Source of the DNA: an uncultured Verrucomicrobiota bacterium
Lineage (GTDB): Bacteria > Verrucomicrobiota > Verrucomicrobiia > Verrucomicrobiales > DEV007
DNA length: 47,675 nt
Assembly (NCBI GenBank): GCA_902589825.1
Contig: CACIUL010000021.1
Coordinates: forward strand, 1 to 47,675
Direction of reading: 5' to 3'
The position numbers and the translations under genes are program-made. Position 1 is the stretch's first letter, and the number at the start of each line of letters is the position of its first letter. The notes beneath the pieces were generated by a model. It searched no databases. It saw nothing but the letters and a program-made list of their open reading frames with translations, and was not told where the DNA came from. This document shows positions 42,923 through 47,675 of this stretch, in pieces.

Positions 42923-43924
42923 ATGCAAGACAAGCACGGGCACAGAATTTCCTACCTGCGGGTTTCCATTACCGACCGCTGTAATGAGCGCTGTGGTTAC
43001 TGCATGCCCGCGGAGTTGCAGGAGTGGTTGCCCAGAGAGGGGGTGCTCACCTATGAGGAAATCCTGCGGGTTATTGATATCGCCACACAGCTTGGTATTA
43101 CCAAGGTGCGTGTGACCGGTGGAGAGCCATTGACACGGCGTGACGTTGTTCCTTTCCTGAAGAAGTTGTGTGGGATCAAGGCACTGCGGGATGTGGGTCT
43201 ATCCACCAATGGCACCTTGCTTTCAAGGGCGGTGCCGGGATTTCGCAACACGGCTGAAGCTTTGTTTGCTGCAGGAATAAAGACGGTGAATATCTCTCTG
43301 GATACCCTTGACCCTTCCTCATACGCGGCCGCTACCGGCAGGGACTATTTTGACCGCGTCATTGATGGAATCGATGCTGCCCGTCAGGCAGGTTTCGAGC
43401 GTATCAAGATCAATGCTGTCCTGATGCGTGGTCGCAGTGAGGAGCAGTTGCTACCACTGGTCGAATTTGCCCATAAGAATGATTTGCTTTTACGGTTTAT
43501 CGAGTTGATGCCGGTGAGCATTAGCGATGTCCTGAGTGAATCAAGTTTCCTGCCGGTTGCAGAGGCAAGGAGAGGTCTCGAGGAGGTTCTCGGCAACCTT
43601 GAACGCAGGGAGGACTTCAGAACCAACGGGCCCGCCAGTTATTTCAAGGTTCCCGGCAGAGACCAACTGGTTGGGTTCATCGGCGCCATGACAAACCCGC
43701 GTTTTTGTGAGTCGTGCAACAAGCTGCGCCTGACATGTGATGGTAAATTGAGGCCCTGCCTTGGAAGCCACCTGGAATTTGACCTGATGAAGGAGCTGCG
43801 CGCGGGTGCCAGTGACTCTGAGGTTATAGAGTTCATCGAGCGGGTGGTTGAACGCAAGCCGATGGAGCATGACTTCAGGGAGAACTACCAGCCGGGGAGA
43901 AAGATGATCGCCATTGGCGGATAA
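42923..43924 (+). CDS. moaA: GTP 3',8-cyclase
   Basis: Radical SAM enzyme that starts molybdopterin synthesis from GTP together with MoaC. The SAM-binding cluster motif C20-x3-C24-x2-C27, VTGGEPLTRRDV, and a second cluster CESC...C (FCESCNKLRLTCDGKLRPC) are present. The C-terminus ends in GG as required for activity. Length 333 residues. First gene of moaA-moaC-mog, with 6-bp and 5-bp gaps. Confidence 0.96.
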   Translation: MQDKHGHRISYLRVSITDRCNERCGYCMPAELQEWLPREGVLTYEEILRVIDIATQLGITKVRVTGGEPLTRRDVVPFLKKLCGIKALRDVGLSTNGTLLSRAVPGFRNTAEALFAAGIKTVNISLDTLDPSSYAAATGRDYFDRVIDGIDAARQAGFERIKINAVLMRGRSEEQLLPLVEFAHKNDLLLRFIELMPVSISDVLSESSFLPVAEARRGLEEVLGNLERREDFRTNGPASYFKVPGRDQLVGFIGAMTNPRFCESCNKLRLTCDGKLRPCLGSHLEFDLMKELRAGASDSEVIEFIERVVERKPMEHDFRENYQPGRKMIAIGG

Positions 43925-43930
43925 AAGGTA

Positions 43931-44377
43931 ATGGATGAATTCTCACACGTGAATCCCGACGGGAGTGTTTCCATGGTTGATGTTTCCGCCAAGCCTGACC
44001 AGGTGCGCGTGGCCAGTGCCCGCGGATTTGTCCGTATGAATGGTGACACATTGCGGCTGGTGCGCGAAAACGGTCTGAAGAAAGGTGATGTGATTGTCAC
44101 CGCCAAGCTTGCCGGCATCAGTGCCGCCAAACAGACGTCCAACCTGATTCCACTTTGCCACCCACTCTCCCTTTCGCATGTTCAGGTTGACTGTCATTTG
44201 CATGGAGAGGGAATTGAGCTGGTGGCCAGTGCGAGGACAACGGGCAAGACCGGTGTTGAGATGGAAGCGCTTACTGCCGTGTCTGTTGCGGCCCTTACCC
44301 TCTATGACATGTGCAAGGCGGTTGATAAATCCATGGTAATTGAGGGGATAGAGGTTGTATCCAAGGAAAAAACATAA
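43931..44377 (+). CDS. moaC: Cyclic pyranopterin monophosphate synthase
   Basis: Second step of molybdenum cofactor synthesis; converts the MoaA product to cyclic pyranopterin monophosphate. Conserved NLIPLCHPLSLSHV, and GKTGVEMEALTAVSVAALTLYDMCKA near the C-terminus with the catalytic Lys region. Length 148 residues is close to normal. It lies between moaA and mog in the same operon. Confidence 0.95.
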   Translation: MDEFSHVNPDGSVSMVDVSAKPDQVRVASARGFVRMNGDTLRLVRENGLKKGDVIVTAKLAGISAAKQTSNLIPLCHPLSLSHVQVDCHLHGEGIELVASARTTGKTGVEMEALTAVSVAALTLYDMCKAVDKSMVIEGIEVVSKEKT

Positions 44378-44382
44378 AAACA

Positions 44383-44859
44383 ATGAATGTCGGGATTATT
44401 ACTGTTTCTGACCGTGCGGCAGCAGGAGAATACGAGGATCACGGGGGACCGGCACTCAAGGGCGAGGCCGAGCGGCGTGGCTGGCAAGTGATTGCCGATG
44501 CAGTCGTTGCTGATGAAAAAGTCCGGATTCAGGAGGCGATCAATTCCTTTTGCGCACAAGGTTGTGGCCTGATCCTGACAACAGGGGGAACCGGCATCGC
44601 CCGCAGGGACGTTACCCCCGAGGCGGTTCGTGAAATCATGCGCCTGGAAATACCCGGGTTCGGCGAATTGATGCGCATGCGCAGCTTTGAGATTACTCCC
44701 AATGCGATCCTTTCGCGCGGGCTGGCTGCGGTCGTGAAAAATTCCCTGGTTATCACGCTGCCCGGCAAGCCCCAGGGGGCAGTGGAATGCCTGGGCTTCG
44801 TGGAAGGGGCGCTGGCGCATGCCGTGAAGCTGTGCGTGGGCGAACCCACCTCATGCTAG
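44383..44859 (+). CDS. mog: Molybdenum cofactor biosynthesis protein MogA/MoaB (molybdopterin adenylyltransferase type)
   Basis: Adenylates molybdopterin before molybdenum insertion. VGIITVSDRAAAGEYEDHGGP, the glycine-rich LTTGGTGIARRDVTPEA and TLPGKPQGAVECL are diagnostic of the MogA/MoaB fold. Length 158 residues is that of MogA-type proteins. MoaD, MoaE and MoeA are not in the window. Its stop codon is part of an inverted repeat. Confidence 0.92.
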   Translation: MNVGIITVSDRAAAGEYEDHGGPALKGEAERRGWQVIADAVVADEKVRIQEAINSFCAQGCGLILTTGGTGIARRDVTPEAVREIMRLEIPGFGELMRMRSFEITPNAILSRGLAAVVKNSLVITLPGKPQGAVECLGFVEGALAHAVKLCVGEPTSC

Positions 44860-44885
44860 GCAGCTCGGGTATTGCCCTTGCCTAG
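44856..44885. terminator. Bidirectional hairpin carrying both convergent stop codons
   Basis: CTAGGCA (44856-44862) and TGCCTAG (44879-44885) form a perfect 7-bp stem with an inner GGG/CCC pair. The TAG stop of mog lies in the left arm, and the TAG stop of the TVP38 gene (minus strand) in the right arm. No long U tract; TTCTTC follows on the plus strand. Confidence 0.5.
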
Positions 44886-45574
44886 TTCTTCTCCAGTTTT
44901 TTTGCCATCTCTCTGGTGGCAGCGCGGCTGATCAGAACGGTCACTGTCACCGTGGCGATGATTCCCGCACCAATCAGCATCCACTCGATTGCCGTTTTTT
45001 CACCGTCAGTATCGAGGTTTCCCAGTGATCCCAGGTATACGTAGGCAAGGGTTCCTGGCATCATGCCAATCCATGATGCGATTGCATAGTGGGTAAACTT
45101 CAGGGAGGTGAGGCTGAAGATATAGTTTAGCATTGTGTAGGGAATAGCCGGGCTTAGCCTGGTCAGGACGACTATTTTCCATCCTTCGCTTTCAATGGCG
45201 TCCTTGAGGGCATTGATGCGCGGGGCCTGCCCGATTTTTCTCAATACCCATTTGCCTGCAAGGTAACGCCCCACCAGGAAAGCCGCGGAGGCGGCAAGTG
45301 TTGATGCCAGTGACACGAGGATAAAACCTTTCCAGAGCCCGAATGCGGCACCGGCACCGAGTGTCAGGATGAAGCCGGGAACAAGGATCAAAGTGGCTGC
45401 CACATAGCAAAGGATGAAGAGCAGGATACCCAAGGGGCCAATGGATTGGATGTTGTCCATTAACTCCTGTAGTTGTGGGCTGGAATCGGGAGCAAGGATT
45501 GCCCAGAGGATGATGCCGGCCAGTAACAGGCCCCACAGCCATTTCATGTAATTTGTTTTACCGGTATCAATCAT
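44882..45574 (-). CDS. TVP38/TMEM64 (VTT-domain) membrane protein
   Basis: 230 residues with about six helices. SNARE-associated/DedA-like domain with the signature FILTLGAGAAFGLWKGFILVSLASTLAASAAFLVGRYLAG and VLTRLSPAIPYTMLNYIFSLT. Family members move lipids across membranes or affect membrane homeostasis. ATG 45574 or 45547 possible; upstream frame overlaps the symporter gene. It follows that gene on the minus strand by about 30 bp. Confidence 0.87.
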   Translation of the reverse strand: MIDTGKTNYMKWLWGLLLAGIILWAILAPDSSPQLQELMDNIQSIGPLGILLFILCYVAATLILVPGFILTLGAGAAFGLWKGFILVSLASTLAASAAFLVGRYLAGKWVLRKIGQAPRINALKDAIESEGWKIVVLTRLSPAIPYTMLNYIFSLTSLKFTHYAIASWIGMMPGTLAYVYLGSLGNLDTDGEKTAIEWMLIGAGIIATVTVTVLISRAATREMAKKLEKN

Positions 45575-45603
45575 TGCAGGCGGGAGGTGGATGGCATGGG
45601 GTA

Positions 45604-46902
45604 TTATTTGACCTCGCCGTGCGTTTGCTTGGAGGGGGCAATGATGAAGTAGCAGAGCATCCCGCCCAGCAGGCATGCCCCTGCAGTAAATGACATTGCA
45701 CGAATGGCGGTGTTTCCCCAGGCTTCGGCCTTTGTCATGGTTGCCAGGATCATCGCCGCGAGCAATGCGACTCCATTGAGTGTTTTCACGGCGAAGTTAA
45801 AGACGCCCCAGTAGATACCAATGCGCGCTGCCCCTCCACGCTCCTCGGCACAGTCGACGATGCCTTCACCCTCCAGTCCCAGGAGCAGTGCCACCATTGG
45901 GCCTCCTAGGGCGAAGAGTAACGATGCCGTGGTCATTGGGGAATCAATGACCGTATGGCCCAGAAAACCACTCAATGAGTAGATCACGGCCAGTCCCAGC
46001 GAGGCATAGAGCATTCCCTTAAGCCATCCAATTCGGCGGGACACGGCAGGTACCAGGAAGAAAAACGGCACAGCAGTCAGCAGGAGTGGCCCCATTACCC
46101 ACGCAATGTCCGTTTTGTCCCCGCCTAAAAGGTCCTCGGCAATAAAAGGGGAGGCTGCAGTCATTATGGTAAATGACATCTGTGATCCTGCGAAGAGGGC
46201 GATCAGTGCCAGGAACCGGCGGTGACTTAATGCAAGCTTCAGGCTTTGCCAGAACGGCAGCTGCGGATTGTCTTCGGGGGCTGATTGATTGGGTTTACAG
46301 TCCGGGGGTGCAGCAAAGTAGGGCATTGCCATCAGGAGGGCTCCGCCGATGGCAAACATTGACGCGGCCGGAGCATAACCAAATGCCTTGATGACACTGC
46401 CGCTGACCACAAAGCCTATACCGGTAGCCACGACCATTCCGCCGCCCAGGAGATTTGAGAGGATCCTGCGCCGTTTCGGGTCGCCGTTTGAATAATCGCC
46501 GACCAGGCTCCAGTAGGGAATGGCATAAAATGTGTAGCCGACAAAGAAGATGAACATGCCACTGGCCACGCAGACCCAGCGCATCGTTTCAGGCATTGCC
46601 TCATTGGGAAGGAATGTAATTACCAGCCCGGTTCCCGGCAGCAGCAGGGACACCCAGAGCAGTTGCTGACGCGCCTTGCCAGATCGTGTCCATGCGTCGC
46701 TCACCGTGCCGGCTATAGGGTCAGTGATGCCGTCAAAGATCCGGAATCCAAGCAGTATTGCTCCGACGGCAAATCCGCTGAGTAACTCGGGACTCCCATC
46801 CGATCCGGTGGAGAACTTGGTAATCCACTGAAAAAAGAAGCGGGCAAGGCTCATCATGCCGACCTGGCCGCAGAAGAAAAGGAGATAACTGAAGGGGGAC
46901 AT
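45604..46902 (-). CDS. GPH-type (MelB-like) sugar:cation symporter, MFS fold
   Basis: 432 residues, twelve hydrophobic helices. GFRIFDGITDPIAGTVSDAWTRSGKARQ is the loop 2-3 signature of the glycoside-pentoside-hexuronide symporter family; YAIPYWSLVGDYSNGDPKRRRILSNLLGG is a second conserved part. Likely imports a sugar or glycoside with Na+ or H+; substrate unknown. Start ATG 46902. The 206-bp gap to the FAD gene (46903-47108) shows no clear feature. Confidence 0.87.
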   Translation of the reverse strand: MSPFSYLLFFCGQVGMMSLARFFFQWITKFSTGSDGSPELLSGFAVGAILLGFRIFDGITDPIAGTVSDAWTRSGKARQQLLWVSLLLPGTGLVITFLPNEAMPETMRWVCVASGMFIFFVGYTFYAIPYWSLVGDYSNGDPKRRRILSNLLGGGMVVATGIGFVVSGSVIKAFGYAPAASMFAIGGALLMAMPYFAAPPDCKPNQSAPEDNPQLPFWQSLKLALSHRRFLALIALFAGSQMSFTIMTAASPFIAEDLLGGDKTDIAWVMGPLLLTAVPFFFLVPAVSRRIGWLKGMLYASLGLAVIYSLSGFLGHTVIDSPMTTASLLFALGGPMVALLLGLEGEGIVDCAEERGGAARIGIYWGVFNFAVKTLNGVALLAAMILATMTKAEAWGNTAIRAMSFTAGACLLGGMLCYFIIAPSKQTHGEVK

Positions 46903-47108
46903 GGAATGATCCTGACGGTAAATAGCGCCTTTGTTAGAGGGTGTTCACGATGGGGTATCCTTTTCAAGGAATAATCCAAAGCAATCGGCACGGTTCGATC
47001 TGCATTTTTACCGGGTGTGAGATCGGTGCGAAAGCTTACAAAAAAGAGGCCCGTAGCCCGAATGAATTTGCTGCCCTGATGAAGGGTTCAAGGAAAGTAA
47101 ACAGTTCG

Positions 47109-47675
47109 TCACTGGCCGGCGAGTGTGCTGGCAACCCTGAGCCCGTCAGCGGCAGCTGACAGGATGCCGCCCGCATAACCGGCACCTTCACCAGCCGGAT
47201 AAAGACCTTTTGCTGCGGGGCTTTGCATGCTGTCATCACGAAGAATTCGCAATGGGGATGATGATCGTGTCTCGGTCGCTGTCAGGATGGCGTCATGGCG
47301 GTTGAATCCCTTGATCTGTTTTGTGATTCCTGCAACTGCCTCCTGCATGGTTTTTACCACGTAATCCGGAAGGCATTCACGCAGGTCTGTCAGCATGATT
47401 CCCGGGCGGTAGGAGGGTTTGACTTTACCCAGTTCCCTTGAGGGTGTTCCCTTCATGAAGTCACCAAGCAGTTGTGCGGGCGCTTTACCATCGGCGCCGC
47501 CAAGGTTGAAGGCGCGCTGCTCGAGATCTTTCTGGAATGCAATCCCGGCCAGGGGGTGCGTGGTGTCGCCAAAATCATCTGGGAATACCTCGACCATGAA
47601 GCCTGAGTTGGCGTTGGCGTCATCCCGTGCATAACTGCTCATTCCATTGGTAACGATGAGACCGGGAGAGGATGA
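47109..47675 (-). CDS. COG2509-type FAD-dependent oxidoreductase, C-terminal part (cut by right edge)
   Basis: The last 188 residues of an uncharacterised FAD-dependent dehydrogenase; the frame is open through the right edge. Family blocks are HPLAGIAFQKDLEQRAF, ETRSSSPLRILRDD and the C-terminal GLYPAGEGAGYAGGILSAAADGLRVA, which binds FAD. The reaction is unknown. The internal ATG at 47642 is not the start, since conserved sequence (GLIVTNGMSSYAR) runs across it. Confidence 0.9.
   Translation of the reverse strand, partial: SSSPGLIVTNGMSSYARDDANANSGFMVEVFPDDFGDTTHPLAGIAFQKDLEQRAFNLGGADGKAPAQLLGDFMKGTPSRELGKVKPSYRPGIMLTDLRECLPDYVVKTMQEAVAGITKQIKGFNRHDAILTATETRSSSPLRILRDDSMQSPAAKGLYPAGEGAGYAGGILSAAADGLRVASTLAGQ

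Noticed and set aside
46960..47010. GGTTCGATC-like string suggesting a tRNA T-arm.
   Set aside because: The flanking bases cannot form the arm or an acceptor stem.
46941..47159. 72-codon plus-strand frame between the symporter and FAD genes.
   Set aside because: No recognisable domain, no ribosome binding site, and it runs into the conserved end of the FAD gene on the other strand.
1..47675. tRNA, rRNA, CRISPR arrays, insertion sequences, prophage or integration sites.
   Set aside because: No cloverleaf with a T-arm motif, no regularly spaced repeats, and no transposase or integrase sequence was seen.

Overview
The window looks like a chromosomal segment of a Verrucomicrobiota bacterium, probably of the Opitutae/Puniceicoccales kind. 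The clearest sign is a perfect TGTTC-N4-GAACA palindrome directly in front of lexA, which is the LexA-binding motif reported for Verrucomicrobia. Two formylglycine-type sulfatases, an alternative complex III respiratory operon, a 'CPAC...CPQC' zinc-ribbon membrane protein and scarce Shine-Dalgarno sequences fit the same group. No tRNA, rRNA, CRISPR array, insertion sequence or phage gene was recognised.

Layout. 1-9000 holds housekeeping genes: a sulfatase cut by the left edge, cytidine deaminase, a thioredoxin-like protein with an in-frame TGA that may encode selenocysteine, an Mrp/ApbC ATPase, sigma-54 (rpoN), an M48/Ste24 protease, a DusB-type tRNA-dihydrouridine synthase, a DksA-type zinc-finger protein and the tRNA uridine hydroxylase trhO. 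9140-30312 is one long co-directional respiratory cluster. It runs actABCDEF (quinol oxidation), a membrane-anchored azurin-like cupredoxin, a CcoN-like/CcoO-like/cytochrome c triplet, an aa3-type oxidase (coxA, a coxC with a very large insertion, coxD, two small membrane proteins, coxB), then ctaB, two SCO-type proteins, a DUF420 protein, a DUF1573 protein and a membrane rhodanese. 30327-47675 holds a second sulfatase, a frameshifted zinc-ribbon protein, a D-Ala-D-Ala carboxypeptidase, a TPR protein, lexA, a rhomboid protease, gluQ, a cyclophilin, a frameshifted Rieske protein, a Na+/H+ antiporter, a Ser/Thr kinase, a lipoprotein, moaA-moaC-mog, a TVP38-type protein, a GPH-type symporter and the end of a COG2509-type FAD enzyme.

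How the genes work together. The central cluster encodes a complete aerobic chain from quinol through alternative complex III and c-type or copper carriers to an A-type oxidase, with its heme and copper assembly factors. The unusual part lies between complex III and the oxidase. There, a protein clearly related to cbb3 oxidase subunit I has lost all the histidines that bind heme and copper in that family, yet it still sits with a CcoO-like cytochrome, another cytochrome c and a cupredoxin. I read this as a candidate electron-transfer complex that reuses the cbb3 scaffold without its catalytic centre.

The second notable item is the TGA-interrupted thioredoxin-like gene at 1284-2459. Its TGA follows a Cys codon and is followed by a hairpin with a GGUC loop like the E. 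coli fdhF SECIS. Its ribosome binding site lies in a 10-bp inverted repeat. Two other genes are broken by one base at homopolymers, so sequencing error must be considered there. The TGA is a substitution-type event and is not explained that way.
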